Origin: Magnaporthiopsis rhizophila | Lineage: Eukaryota > Ascomycota > Sordariomycetes > Magnaporthales > Magnaporthaceae | Length of the DNA: 64,000 nt | NCBI GenBank assembly: GCA_003049465.1 | Contig: PYSS01000006.1 | Location: forward strand, 288,818 to 352,817 | Direction of reading: 5' to 3' | Shown here: piece after piece, positions 1 to 11,134 of the stretch | Numbering within the stretch: the stretch's first letter is position 1 | How the letters are laid out: every line of letters starts with the position of its first letter | Position numbers and translations under genes: made by a program | The notes under the pieces: generated by a model | Told to the model about the DNA's origin: nothing | Database searches by the model: none | Seen by the model: the letters and a program-made list of their open reading frames with translations, nothing else

Positions 1-175
1 CTGGCTTGGGCGCCGGCTTAGAGGCGCGCTTGCCGGCCGAGGAAGACGAGGACTTGCCGGCCGGCTTCTTGCTCATGGCGCGGATTTCGAGCTGGCCGTT
101 GTCGGGCTGGGCGAGGGGCGCGGCTGCGACGCTGAGGATGAAGGGGGTGAGGACGAGGAGGGTGTTGAACTGCAT
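1..175 (-). CDS. Small secreted Lys/Ser-rich protein, 5' end only
   Basis: The ATG at 173-175 opens a frame that runs off the left edge of the window; only about 58 residues are visible. It begins with a typical signal peptide (MQFNTLLVLTPFILSVAAAP), then a short Gln/Asn stretch, then a basic Lys/Ser/Ala/Pro-rich segment (SKKPAGK, SAGKR, KPAPKP). Upstream, at about 176-400, the minus strand is CT-rich like a fungal 5'UTR, with a TATA-like stretch near 385-400. No catalytic motif is visible. Function is unknown; a secreted low-complexity or cell-wall protein is plausible. The basic repeats could be dibasic processing sites, but the rest of the gene is needed. The signal peptide and Kozak context (CCACC before ATG) make coding likely. 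Confidence 0.6.
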   Translation of the reverse strand, partial: MQFNTLLVLTPFILSVAAAPLAQPDNGQLEIRAMSKKPAGKSSSSSAGKRASKPAPKP

Positions 176-1981
176 GGTGGCGGTGGTTACGAAGGATGTC
201 GAAAAAACGAAAAGATGGAGGGAAGACAGGAAGATGTGGAAGTGGATATCTCGACGAGAACAGAAGGAGAAGACCTAAAGAGAGAAGCGAAGACTGAAGG
301 AGAGTAGACTGTTGAGGGAGTGAAGCTGAAGAGCTGGATGAGGAGAGAGAGAAAAAAAAGCTGTCCATCGTGGAGAGACATCATATCTTCTTATATCCTT
401 TTGGAAGCTGCAGTCTCGACTCCCGATCCCCTGGAGTGTCGTTAGGTCCCGACCGGCCGATCCCCTCTCTCAGCCAATCGGACATTCTCACCAGGGATAG
501 ACCTCGGAGGCCTAGGTACTCCTATTCCAGCTTCGGGCACCTAACTGCGCTCAACGGGATCTTCCATCATTACGCCCGCTCTCGATCCCAAGACCATCTC
601 ACACGAAGAATGGGGTAAAAAACGCGGCTCGCAGGGCCCGGCCGGATCCACGGCCCGCATGGCAAGCGACCCAGCTTAAAAGCTATCTTTAGCAGCATCA
701 ACAAGTGATCAGCAGGATTCCCATCTAGGGACGATGCCCGGAAGACGGATTAGACGAATAAGCGAGTGAGGTTTTCTCCGCGCAAGTTTTGGCGGGCGGG
801 TATGCCCCACGACTTTGAGGCGAATCCGCGCCCCCACCCAGCCCTACGGGGCCTAGCCCCTCGTAATAGCGGGAGCCAATCGGCAGTGCTAGCGGGTCAA
901 CGACGCTGGGAACCGACTCCACCAGCATTGCTGGGAATTTTGGGGCTCGCCAACATCCCCCTACTGCCCCTTGCACAGTACCGAGATTTGGGGATGTGGG
1001 GGATTGATATGCGACGACGGCGAGGACGCGTTTCTTGCGGCTAAGTGGGTTGAGAGGTTCTTGGCTTCTACTGGTGTGTGTCGAATTGAGGCACTGGGGG
1101 CTTTTCATTAGGTAACGTCGGGTGCTGCGCCAACGCTCTGGGCGTACCCTGGAAGGATCTACACATGCCGCCGCTACTGGCAGGGACAAGGAAAATACCA
1201 CAGTCGCATTGAGGAATACCCACACTCTAGCGAAGTTGATTTTAACCATAGCAAAGAGGTTAAAGGAGCCTCCCCTGTATGCGAGTTCGGCTCATTAGCA
1301 CGAATCCATGAATTGTGGCAGCTCTCAATCGCTTGTCAGTTATTTTTGCTTCTCTTGGCCGTGTTCTGTTTACGGAATGGCTTCTGTGCTTCTGTGCTTG
1401 GCAGTGTTTCATTTCCACGCTAGTCACCCAGAATCTTGATGGGTTTTCCTTGCCGTCTCCGCGCACATACAAAATGTCCCCAGAGAAATTCGCCAAGCTG
1501 GCACGCCTTGGCTTTCCCAGTCCACTTCGTCGTGGCGAGACCGGGCAATGAGCCATCTCCACCAAGGGTTCCCCCTGACGGCAATCTCCCAGATGGCAGA
1601 CATCTACCGCGCCAGCATGCCCCCGTGCCGAGGCGGTAGCGCGCTTCAGCATGAACTCGCCCCGTCGACGTGCCGCGGAGGCTCACGCCAAGCGTGGCTG
1701 TGGACCCGAGGTGCACGCGCACGAGCCGCCATCGTCAGAACAACTGCGGTAGACGGGCGGTTCTGTGGTGCCCAGTCGTGATTGTAGAGCCTAGACCGGC
1801 CCATCCCTTCGCGGTTTGCGTCATCCGAGCTCAAAGCTCTGTCCTCCGTGCCGGCAGCGAATAGGAGCTGGACCTGGACATCAACCTCAGTGCGAAAAGA
1901 TTTGGGTGCAATGAAGTGCAGGGCCACTCGCTGCTGGGCGTCGTAGCAGTTGATATTGCACCGTGTTTGGCTATCAGACGG
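176..1981. other. Gene-free stretch
   Basis: The first 250 bases are promoter/5'UTR of the leftmost gene. The remainder has only short ORFs on both strands without recognisable motifs. A 174-codon minus-strand ORF at 725-1249 begins with a hydrophobic leader-like stretch but continues as Pro/Ser-rich random-looking sequence and is not accepted as a gene. Confidence 0.5.
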
Positions 1982-3490
1982 CTAACCTACTGGGAAAAGG
2001 CGGCCAAGGTAAGGGCACAAAATACAAGCAAGGCAAGGAGTACGCGTGCCTAGCGTTCTGAAACTTGCGCCGTTGGCCCAGGGTATGTCTATTCTTCCCC
2101 AAGTGGCGGTCAGCGGCATCGAGGATATCCTCCACCAATGGCTCGCGTTGGTTACAAGCACAAGGGTGGTGCTCCAGCAAGCCTCGCTTGGTTTCGACAT
2201 GTCATGATGGGTTGTCCTCCTGGCCTCTCGATCAAAACGCAAGGCCGCCAGCGCCGCGCACAAGATCCGCGACGACCCGCGAGCCTTGGTGCCGTTTTTA
2301 CGCAGCGCCATTGTCCGTCGCTGCTCCCGAGCGTGTCCATCGCAACCTATTGCGGAAGTCTCCCGCGCTAGAAACCGATGAATTGACGGTGCTGGCACTA
2401 GCTCTAACTGTTAAATTCCTGGCCCGGATTACCCGTAGCGTAAAATAGCCGACTATAAGCCGTTGCAAGACGAGATGCCGTTGTGAAATTGGACGATCTT
2501 GCAAGTCCTTGCGAGAGATCCAGCCCGGGACGTACGACACTCCTGAGCGCCAAATTTCCACTATGTAAGACCGCAATGCCGTTTCTATTTCTTTGGGATC
2601 AAAAATGTTGCTCTCACCGGCGCTCGTCCAACTGTCGCCTTGAGAAAATTGCAGGCGTAACTCGGTAACTTCCCGGCCTCCCCGTCCTAAATACAGTCGC
2701 ATCGTGCGCACTGAGATTCGCCGAGGCGTCCCAGCCGGGGTGTCAATGATGTCGAGCTTGAGATCGTAGGGGGCTTTTGCTGAGCACCTAGGCATCGGAT
2801 CGTGCACTTCTTCCCCTTAATGGCCCCATCGCCGTCGATAGGGCAGCCCCACCACCCTTTTGAAGTGTGGATAGGTATGTGGAACAGGGAGGCTGTGGCT
2901 GGCGCTCCATAGCGCGCTCGCCTGCTCGGTCCGGATTGAGACTCGTGATGGTGGGTGGCCGCCAGATAAGTGCATAGACGTGTCCGCGCTGGAGGCTCTT
3001 GGCTTGGTACTTTTTACCGGATTTTTACCGGAAGTGCTCTTGTCCGAGGCTGGTGGGCCCTGCTGTTTCGGCTTTAATGCTCCTGCATCGTCGAGTGAAG
3101 CCTTGTGGGCCTGCGCGGCGTAAGATAGCCGCCAGGGCGTAATCGACAACTGCATATCTTCAAGGCCTTCGTGTCGACGGGACATGTCGACCTGGGGTTC
3201 CCACAAGATCCGGGTACGTATCTTCATCGCCCACGGGTGAGTCCACATCAAGACTGCACGTTGCCTCGGGGTGGTGATTTGCCGTCATTTCTGGGTCGGT
3301 TGCGGTTGTGCTATTGATGGGTTGGCTTTGCGCCTCGCTGTTTCTTCCTTCGTAATGCCGCTTCTGGCTGTAGGCCGCGTTGGCAATGTTCTTGCTCCAA
3401 GACCTCGTAGCTGATGTCTGGGTTCTGGGTATCGGTGAGCAGCCGATAGATGTAGTCAAAGTTCGATGGGATATGCTCTCACAAAGTCAT
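1982..3490 (-). pseudogene. Decayed reading region, unidentified
   Basis: On the minus strand a chain of frames reads as protein-like text but is broken by stops and frame changes. One frame near 3480-3390 gives HIPSNFDYIYRLLTDTQNP preceded by a TGA three codons after an ATG. Frames at 3160-3459, 2817-3251 and 2298-2807 continue with mixed hydrophilic sequence, the last with a plausible beta-rich stretch (VRTMRLYLGRGGREVTELRLQF). A further frame runs to 1982. No single intron model joins them cleanly. I recognise no family. It may be a degenerate gene, or noncoding DNA with chance ORFs. Confidence 0.25.
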
Positions 3491-3653
3491 TTTCACGTCG
3501 GATAAATGTCCTTGTGGGGAGACAGGGAGGTGGGTGCATGCTAACTTTCTACGCAGTCTACGCTCCTCCACATGACGCCGCCGCCGCCGTCATATTTAGT
3601 GCCCTCCCCGGCCGCAGACAGGAACATTTGTCTTAGTGTGCAAATAGTCTCCC

Positions 3654-5647
3654 CTACTCCTCGACCACGACCTCGACCTCGAGGGAGTCCAGGTCGATCT
3701 CGGGGATCCTGGTCCTGTAACGTATCTTGTTGTCCCTGTTGGTTTGCAGCGTGGTGCCGACCCAAGTGGGCTCCAGCGTCGCCCCCGGCGCGAGCTCCCA
3801 GTCGTATTTGATCAGCAGGTGGCAGAGCGCGATTTTCACCTCGTTGGCGGCGAAGAAGCGGCCGGGGCAGGCGTATTTCCCCAGGCCGAAGGGGAGGTGT
3901 TCGGGTACCGTCGAGACGAGCTGGGCTTTGTGCTCGCCGCCTTCGGTTTCACGCATGTTTTTAAACCGGTAGATGTCGAAACGTTTGGGGTTTTCGTACC
4001 GCTCGGCGTTCCACAGCCCGGCGCTGGCGTCGATGGAGATGAGTTGACCCTTGCGGATCTTCAGGCCGCCCGGCAGCTCGACGTCGGCAGTCGCCTTACG
4101 CCTCATGCCCTCTGTCATGGAAGAGTTAGTTCGCTCCCTAATATATAACAACAAGTCTGATGCAAAACTACACACGGCGTATTCGTGATCCAATAAAGGG
4201 TAGGTCAACTTACCAAGGGTAGTTGGCTTCAGGCGTTGGGCTTCCTTGATAGCGCTATCTAGAAGCTTCATCTTATACAAGGAGGGTTTCGTCCAACCTC
4301 CCTCGCGAAGGACCTCGATAATCTCTTGCCTGAGCGCCTTAATAGCGTCCTGATCCGTACCGAGGCAATGCATCGTTTGGGTAACGAGGTCCGTCGTGGT
4401 ATGGATGGCAGCAAACGAAAGGGAGAGCTGGAAATCAGTAGCGTTATAAAAAGCGCCTTCGGCCTCCAATTCGGCCCAGGCGATGGCGTCGTTATAATAC
4501 GGCGCCGGAACGCCTTCGGCGGCGGCTTTCCGCTTCTCGTCGCGGCGCCGGCCAACCTCAGCCTCGACGATTTTGGTCGCGCGCGCGCGCTCCCTCCTCA
4601 AAATTTTGCAGCCGGGGTCGAGCATGTAAACCAGGGGCCTCATCCAGCGGGGGAAGAGGCCCAGCTTTACAAAAGCCGCCATTAGGTGCCTGGTATACGT
4701 CGACGTGATTTCCAGCCACTCCTCGTCGCGGCAGGCGCTAGTCCCGAGAAAGACCCTGGAGGAGAGCCGCGCGACGACCATCAGCAGGGTGCTGTAGGTA
4801 TTAACGTCGGTCCAATCTGCTTTCCCTCTCCGCGCTGGTCAGCTGCTCCTCACCAAACGGATACCACCCAAGCCCTCCCTGTTGAGAAAGAAAACTAGAG
4901 TGCGACTTACCTCGCGGTTTACCGAGCACTTTATCTATCGCAATCGTGGTTTCGTGAGCCAGTGGCTCGGTGACGGTATCTGCACGGTAGGGATCGGAGA
5001 CCCCCATGTCAGCGATGTAGTATTTAGACAGGCTTCCAGGCATGGCCGGGAGGGCGTCGGCCTACTCAGTCGCTTCGTCAGGTGCTTTTTCACCACCTTT
5101 TGCAAAATCTCGCTAGGGTGAGCTAATATTTTAAAACTACCGAAGCCTGACAGGTTAAAAGGGATAAGCTTTCAAGCGAGCACAACGGAAAACAAAGACA
5201 GGTCAGCTTTTGGCCACAAGCGAGGCGGGACGATGGTTTGCGTTGTCAGAACCCTCTCACATCGGCAAACTGTGTCCGGAAGTTGAGAGCGGGTGTGTTC
5301 TTGATGTCTAGGGCTCTGTCTGCCGGCAGGATGATAACCTGCCCCATCTGGGTAAGGAGGGAGAAAGGCTCATTGCGGAAGCGGTTCTGGGCGTCGTTCC
5401 AAAGCCGCATGCCGTTCTGTACAAACCGCAGCTTCTTCTGGCTCCTCAGCTCGAAGGGCCCGGGCGCATTAGCGAGGGGGACTTCGCTGTACTTGGCGCC
5501 AAAGAGGTAGCTCGCGATGACAGGCACTAGGACCAAGGCGGCGATCACGGTCGCCGCGACGGCGGTGATGCTCTGGTCAAAGGCGGCATAGCCGCCCAGC
5601 AAGGGGCTGGGCAGCCATGTCGCATGGGCGCTGGCAGAGGCGGCCAT
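3654..5647 (-). CDS. Cytochrome P450 monooxygenase (fungal, five exons)
   Basis: Heme-thiolate monooxygenase, expected to be ER-anchored and to hydroxylate or oxidise a small hydrophobic substrate; substrate unknown. Hand-built exons: 5253-5647, 5066-5136, 4911-4979, 4214-4816, 3654-4111, total 531 residues and in phase throughout. The start MAASASAHATW at 5645-5647 leads into one hydrophobic anchor (TAVAATVIAALVLVPVIASYLF). Later come the I-helix region (SFAAIHTTTD), the ExxR helix (KEAQR), the PxRF-like motif (PKRFDIYRF) and the heme loop (FGLGKYACPGRF, with the Cys ligand). The segment reading VVKKHLTKRLNTVTEPLAHE forms only after splicing at 4980-5065, which supports the exon model. It resembles the fungal ent-kaurene-oxidase/terpenoid P450 type. 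The first intron (5137-5252) has a weak GTTCTG donor and is the least certain boundary. No biosynthetic backbone gene is adjacent. Confidence 0.9.
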
Positions 5648-6105
5648 GGGCGGCAATCCCTCGAGGTTGATTTCTAAAGATGTTGGACGAAAACTAAAGA
5701 AACGGTTGCAAAGCTCGGAAGTGATGGACGGATTTACTTGTCGAGATGGGTAATGGCCATCCAGCAGCCCAAGAACCATACCATTCCCTCCTTATATGCA
5801 AAGTGTGAGTCGCGGGAATCTCGGACTCGGGCATCTAGTATAGATGCCCGAGCGACCGTACGGCCCCAGCCCGAGGCGTCAACGGGGCAGGCGAGCGTCA
5901 CAGCCGGTTGAACGCACCCTCGAATGCCGCGTTTTTTATTCAGCGTGTGGGGTCAACCAGCGGGATTGGTGTGTCCCGAAGGTCCCGAAGATCACGAAGA
6001 CCGCACGGCCGGGGGTTCGTGCAATAGGTGCCCGCTTCGCTACCGCACGACCAGCGATGGTCAGAACAGGGGACGGCTTTTCCCATCTCGTCTCGGCCTT
6101 TTCAG

Positions 6106-6142
<37 letters not shown>

Positions 6143-6657
6143 TGCGTGAAAATTCGGAATTGGAAAGGCTTTCGTGAAAAAGAGGAAACACCAGACTTCA
6201 CACCGACTGCCGTAGCGCGCATAGACGCACTCCAGCAGGATTTCGGGGATTTATAGGTCCCGAGGGCCGAACCTACCGCAGAAGGATATCTGTTGATGCG
6301 GAGATGGGGCTGGAACCGGCAAGCAACGACACCAGGGGTCTCGGCCGGCTTTCCTGTTGAACTGCGTAGGACCGGCTCATCTGGAACACATGGGGAAAAA
6401 GGGAGGCTTCCATTTTGAAAGTCCCGAAGCAGACACGAAGAACGGGGCGTGAAGAAAATACAGAGAAATGCAACAGCACCTTTTTTTTTCGACATCCAAC
6501 CGAGGCACCAGGCCCCCCCAACCCCAGAGACAACGAACATCATGAACCAAAAACAAGTCGTCCAACACCCAGACAAAAATCACCAAAAAAAGCCATCCTT
6601 GCCCCATCTAGACCACCCTCACAACCGCTAGACGGTGCCAAAAGCCCCCGGATCCCC
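5648..6657. other. Intergenic region with T33 homopolymer
   Basis: Holds the P450 promoter (TATA-like cttatatgc on the plus strand near 5791-5800), then sequence without credible ORFs. An uninterrupted run of 33 T spans 6109-6141. The right part is the 3' region of the next minus-strand gene. Confidence 0.6.
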
Positions 6658-7719
6658 TTAGCACGACATCAACTTGACGTTGGCAATCATGGCACCCGCG
6701 TCATACTTGGGCTCGCTGCACACAAACGTAAACTTGAGCTCGCCGGCCCGTTTAGCGCTGACCGCCGAGAGCGAAACTGTAGTCCGGCCGCTGCTCGCGC
6801 CTGCATTGGCGGGGCGCGTCCAGCTCTTGACGGCGGTGGCGGCCCCCCCGGCTTTGTTACTGCTGGGCCCGAGGCTGACGCGCAGCGTGCAGCTGACGTC
6901 GGACGATAGGGCAGCAGGAGCAACCTTCTTGTTCTTGCCGCCCTTGCCCTCGGCGACGGGGACGGGGAAGACGGCGTACGCCCAGTCAAAGGTCAGCGTG
7001 GCCGTGTCCCCCGTCAGGCCGCACAGGCGCTGCCACGCCGAGCTGCTGTGGTGCTTGGGCGTCGAGACGAGCTGCAGGAAGCGCCTGCTCGTCGCGCTGG
7101 TGAAGCCGTACGGCTTGCTCTTGCCGTTGGCCACGACGGCCGCCCCGCCCGCCGCCGCCCACGAGTTCAGCCCCGCCGAGAAGTTCGGGTTGGCCAGGAC
7201 CTGCGGCGACGAGGCGTCGCATACCTTTTGTGTTGGGGTGCTGGGGGCGGACGACGACGGCGACGACGAGGTGGACGTCGGCTCGGTGGAGGAGGTCTCG
7301 GTGGTAGAGGATGTCTCCGTGGTAGATGCGGCAGCGTCCGCCGTAGTGGTAGTATCAGTGGAGGTGATGGTAGCGGCGACAACATCAGTGTTAGTGGCTT
7401 CAGTTGCAGTTGAGGATGTGCCGGCGTCCGTGACTGTGTATGTCTGATCGGCGTCCGAGGTCGTGGTGGTCGTCGTCACGGAGATGACACTAGTGTCCGT
7501 GGCGGTGGAATCAGAGGCTGTATCGCTCCCGTCGGTGGTCGTGGGGTCCCCGCTGATCGTCGAGTCGGAGACATCCCTGGCCACATGCCTTGTGTGCCTG
7601 GTCTTTGTGCTCACTTTGGAGTGGGTGGTATGCTTGCCACGGCCAGGCTGAGCAAGCGCCGCTTGCAGGGCCAGAGATCCCACGAGGAGCGAGGCGAGTA
7701 GTTTGGCCGTAAGAATCAT
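6658..7719 (-). CDS. Secreted Ser/Thr-rich protein with C-terminal carbohydrate-binding-like domain
   Basis: A single-exon 353-residue protein. The signal peptide (MILTAKLLASLLVGSLALQA, cleaved near ALAQ) is followed by a basic His/Lys patch, then about 120 residues of Ser/Thr/Asp-rich linker (residues ~50-165) expected to be heavily O-glycosylated. The C-terminal half starts with a motif of the type 'LANPNFSAGLNSWAAAGG' and continues as an alternating beta-rich domain ending in a Cys. The N-P-x-F-x-x-G-x-x-x-W opening is typical of CBM4/9-like and CenC-like jelly-roll domains in fungal secreted proteins. No catalytic motif is visible. Role is probably cell-wall or extracellular; ligand unknown. 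The Asn/Gly/Trp motif gives moderate confidence in the domain and the ORF itself is strong. Confidence 0.8.
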   Translation of the reverse strand: MILTAKLLASLLVGSLALQAALAQPGRGKHTTHSKVSTKTRHTRHVARDVSDSTISGDPTTTDGSDTASDSTATDTSVISVTTTTTTSDADQTYTVTDAGTSSTATEATNTDVVAATITSTDTTTTADAAASTTETSSTTETSSTEPTSTSSSPSSSAPSTPTQKVCDASSPQVLANPNFSAGLNSWAAAGGAAVVANGKSKPYGFTSATSRRFLQLVSTPKHHSSSAWQRLCGLTGDTATLTFDWAYAVFPVPVAEGKGGKNKKVAPAALSSDVSCTLRVSLGPSSNKAGGAATAVKSWTRPANAGASSGRTTVSLSAVSAKRAGELKFTFVCSEPKYDAGAMIANVKLMSC

Positions 7720-8737
7720 GATGGGCGGATTGGGTGTCCGGGTGGAAAAGCTTGCAAGTGCTTGGAGAAGAGGGAGGCGCGGCTGGTTGAAAGAAACCCA
7801 AAGGCAATGGGGGTTGTTGTGTTGATAAGCCGCCAGGGGGTCTGCTGTTGTGGGCTGGTTGTGAGATGCACTCGTATCCCAAATCTGGATACGGCACTGC
7901 CATCTTTATAGCCAGTTCCCTGAAGCTTCTCACGTCGGCCCTCGCTAGCCCCAGAGCTGCGATTCCAAATATGACCTCACGAGAGAGGCGCGATCATGAG
8001 AAGTGCGCTGTATGCCGCCACAAGTCGGCATCAGCGCCTGCCCGAACCCAGCTATGGCTTTGGTTTGGATCTTTGCCTCGGGCTACGCCATCTCCTGCCG
8101 TAGTCCTGGACCTGATTTGTTAAGAGGCGGCCTGGGAAGACCCTGATCGGTCCCGCCGGTACCTACCCGGCTCTGCCGATCTGTCGTTCAATCATCAGAG
8201 CTAGATCGACTCGGACCACAGCCAGTCAAGCCTTTGGCCCGTGAGATCACTTCTTTAGATCGTGTACTACGTGAAGCTCAAAGCAATCCGACAGATTCCA
8301 AGGCGCACAAGTTTCGGGGATTTCCATTTGTGGCGCCGCAGGCTTGACGCTTTTGGCCCCCAGTCCATCTAGCTCGCAATCCCGCCGCGCTGTCCCCAGC
8401 CTGGCGTCAAGCCACCGGGGCTTATCGGGTAGCCAACCTCATGCGGGGTCTTCTTCCGCAAAGTTTCTGTTGCCTTGCATCGTGGACGTCCGCAATGAGC
8501 CGTGTCACCCGCCGTCCCGACTCCCTCTAGGTTGGCATCGATAGGACAACGCTATACCCTGATTATTAAACGCACACACTCAGGATGCTGGGTGGCGGCC
8601 TCAACTTGTCAAATAGCAGGTCTCTTAGGATAACGCTACCTCCACCTCCGGGTCCGAGAGTTGAACTCAGATATGCTTCACCCCAGAGCCACCTACCTAC
8701 CAGGTAGGTAGGTAGATAACTTGTATACTACCAACAC
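7720..8737. other. Intergenic promoter region
   Basis: The left part is the promoter/5'UTR of the secreted protein at 6658-7719. Near 8640-8690 the minus strand has a T-arm-like segment (stem CTGAG/CTCGG with a TTCAACT loop) without the rest of a tRNA. An 11-bp inverted repeat lies at 8691-8713. Confidence 0.5.
8691..8713. repeat. Short perfect inverted repeat
   Basis: The sequence acctacctacc is followed by one base and then its reverse complement ggtaggtaggt. It could form an 11-bp hairpin. ACCTACCTA/TAGGTAGGT runs recur elsewhere in this window (for example near 11893, 21450 and 46340), so this is probably a common simple motif of the genome, not a terminator. Confidence 0.7.
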
Positions 8738-10438
8738 TCAGCCAAGCTCAATGTCGAGACCGCTGTCAACCTCTAACGATCCCTCCAGAGACGCCTCCGA
8801 ACAGATTGCCAGGGTAGCCATGGTGATGAGCAAGAGCTCGCAGGCTGCAACAGCCTGGTTCGCGGGGTCTGCCATGTTCTTTGGCAGCCCCGGGCGCCGG
8901 ATCTTTGCGGCAAACACATGGAGCTTCCACCCCTGGAGGATCTTGCGCAACAATATGTGCTGCCCGCGCGGGAGCGTCCAAGGTTGGGTCCTAGGGAGCG
9001 TCCAAGGTTGGGTCCTAGGGAGCGTCCAAGGTTGGGTCCTAGGGAGCGTCCGAGGTTGGGTCCCAGAGAACGGACCTGGGTTGTGTTCCGCGAACTCGAC
9101 GTAAGTAGTCCAGGTCTCGGCGTCCACGGGAAACCTTTTGCACCTCCGGACCGCCTCGCACCAAGCCATTGCCTGAGAGGTCCCAGTCACGAACTCGGAG
9201 CTGATATGGGTGGTGCTGGGCAAGGGAAGTTCTGGGCGGTCCGTAATCACCGTGGTGCCGTTGGGGCCAGCTCGCTGCCTCGTCTGATAGGGATCGCGCC
9301 GCCAGTGTCTAATGCACCAACGGAGAGCTGTAGTGCATGAGAAGCTCTGCGAGCCGGAGAGCTTGTTACTGGGGAAGGTTCGAATACACGATATCAAGCA
9401 AGGCTCGCGGTCTTGGAGCAGCCGAAAAAGGAAACCCGTCCGGCGTCCAGCTGTTCTTGGGCAAAGTTTTCGCGAATAAGTCGTTCCGCCCAGGCGGCGA
9501 ACTCTGCCTCGTCACTCTCACTGTCAAGTGCAACGGCGGGAGGTGTGAGATGCCCAGGCCATACTATGCATCTTGAGCTTGACCCGCCATCGGGCGATTC
9601 AGCGGCGAGGCCGAGCTCGAGCCGGTCTGAAGATGGGACGCAACCACTGCTCCACACGGCATCGGCGTAAATGGACTGGGCCGTCTGCTGCGACATCTCC
9701 TCGAGGATATGGTACCGGCCGTTGGGCGAGCCGCTGAAATGGGCCAGCCGAACGAATCGATCAACGCCAGCATACCGATCCACGTAAATGGAGGCGCCGC
9801 CGTTGGTTATGTTGATGCTTGTATTTTCAAACTCGATTTCCCGCAGGCCCATCGCTCGGGCGAGCCCCCAAAGTGAGTCCTTGTCGGTCACCGCATGGGC
9901 GGGTCGGATGGTGCCATCGCATGCTATAGCGTTGGCTCCCGTCAGAAAAGCTGGAGGCCAGTATGTGCGGGTTATGCCGCACATATCCATTGCATCAGAC
10001 CAGCAGGCCTCGGACTTCTTTCTTGTTGTGCCGCGAATAGCGTATATACGCCCCATAAAGCGGCCTTCCCCCGTGGCAATGGCCCGCGTCGCCGAACCCA
10101 ATAAGCCGGTTTTTCATGCGGCGGTCAAGGGCTCCACGCCCTTCCTCCGTCGCCTCACGGCGGAGGTAGCATTCCAGTGCATCAATCGTGATAAAGGGCA
10201 CCGTCAGGACCGCTGGATCTCCAAATGGCGAACGGATGCGGAAAAAGCCGAGAACGTCGAAAGCTATACCCCTGAGTTGCGGCCATGTGATGGCCCATTC
10301 CCCGAGCGCCAGTTTGTCCGTCTTGCCCTTCCTCCTCGCCTCTATGGATTGTTGGATATTCACTTGGGCGATAGCGACGAATAAGGCCAGGACCGCAACT
10401 GCCATGGACGCCGTGGCTATGGCCGTCCCGGTGTCCAT
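8738..10438 (-). pseudogene. Membrane-anchored fungal orphan protein with two frameshifts
   Basis: Reading starts at the ATG 10436-10438 with a short N-terminal transmembrane segment (IATASMAVAVLALFVAIAQVNI), so the body is probably cytosolic. The frame continues to about 10100, must shift by one base near GGCGACGCGGGCC (10090-10105), runs to about 9400 (motifs SEACWSDAMDM, WPPAFLTGANAIACDGTIRP, CIVWPGHLTPP), then shifts again near 9400 into a frame ending at 8738 (ALRWCIRHWRRDP, HISSEFVTGTSQAMAWCE). The three pieces look like consecutive parts of one conserved filamentous-fungal protein of unknown function. No GT-AG intron explains either shift. A 24-bp minisatellite sits inside the last segment. 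It is either a pseudogene or the victim of assembly errors. I remember this architecture from other ascomycetes but cannot name the family. Confidence 0.6.
8971..9066. repeat. 24-bp minisatellite, four copies, inside coding sequence
   Basis: Units beginning ggagcgtccaaggttgggt start at 8971, 8995, 9019 and 9043; the fourth has two substitutions, and a decayed fifth may follow. The period is a multiple of three, so on the minus strand it encodes a repeated Thr-Gln-Pro-Trp-Thr-Leu-Pro-Arg octapeptide in frame with the orphan protein. Confidence 0.9.
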
Positions 10439-11134
10439 TTTGGCCGCCCCCTTTTCTGTTTGTAGCCGGCACTGGTTGGATACGAATAATCGAGGACGGC
10501 AATGATCCTGGATCTTACTCTCCTAGTGCTCGTAGTGCTGAGGAGAGGGATTGCTTCAGGCGAGTATTATCTCTGGCCTGATCAACCCCGATGTAGGGTA
10601 CGGCTGACGGAAAGCTCCCCAGAGCCTAACTATAATCGACTAGCCTCTGACCAAGTGCAGACCGTAACGTGTTTACGGGCATTCGTCTCCCATTTAGCTT
10701 GCAATCGCCAAACACTTGGGCGCGAATGCATGTTACTTCTAGCAGGAATGGCTGCACAGCGTGTCTTTACTGGAGTGATTCTAGGCAGACGTGTAATAAT
10801 GCAACGCCATTTTCCAATAAAATCGCAGTCGTGAAGCCACGGGCGTAAACTCGCAGGTGGGATGCATGAAGGAGCCCTCCAGATTCACTGCCACCCCTCA
10901 GCCACAATCACGCAGCGCCCTCCATCTCAGTAGAGCTGTTCGGGCGAGGAGTGCATTAGACTTCCATGTCAGCACTGCTACCGCCCTGCCCATCACAATA
11001 GTCGGCGACGTGGCGGAGAAGACTCCCACAGACGGCCGTGACCTCGTCTCGCTACGAAAACATTTTCGGGCGGGCTCACACACGTTTATAGATTCGCCAC
11101 GCCCTCCAAACGCTTCTAATGAATATCCACCCAT
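10439..11134. other. Gene-free stretch
   Basis: Promoter side of the orphan gene and 3' side of the gene at 11135. Only short chance ORFs are seen. Confidence 0.5.

Noticed and set aside
725..1249. 174-codon minus-strand ORF starting with a leader-like hydrophobic stretch
   Set aside because: The rest is Pro/Ser/Arg-rich without domains, Cys pattern or coding bias, and an overlapping plus-strand ORF is equally open.
3654..7719. Secondary-metabolite gene cluster around the P450
   Set aside because: No synthase, cyclase or pathway regulator occurs in the flanking genes.
8640..8700. T-arm-like sequence on the minus strand (possible tRNA)
   Set aside because: Only the T-arm and loop fit; no acceptor, D-arm or anticodon arm can be formed.
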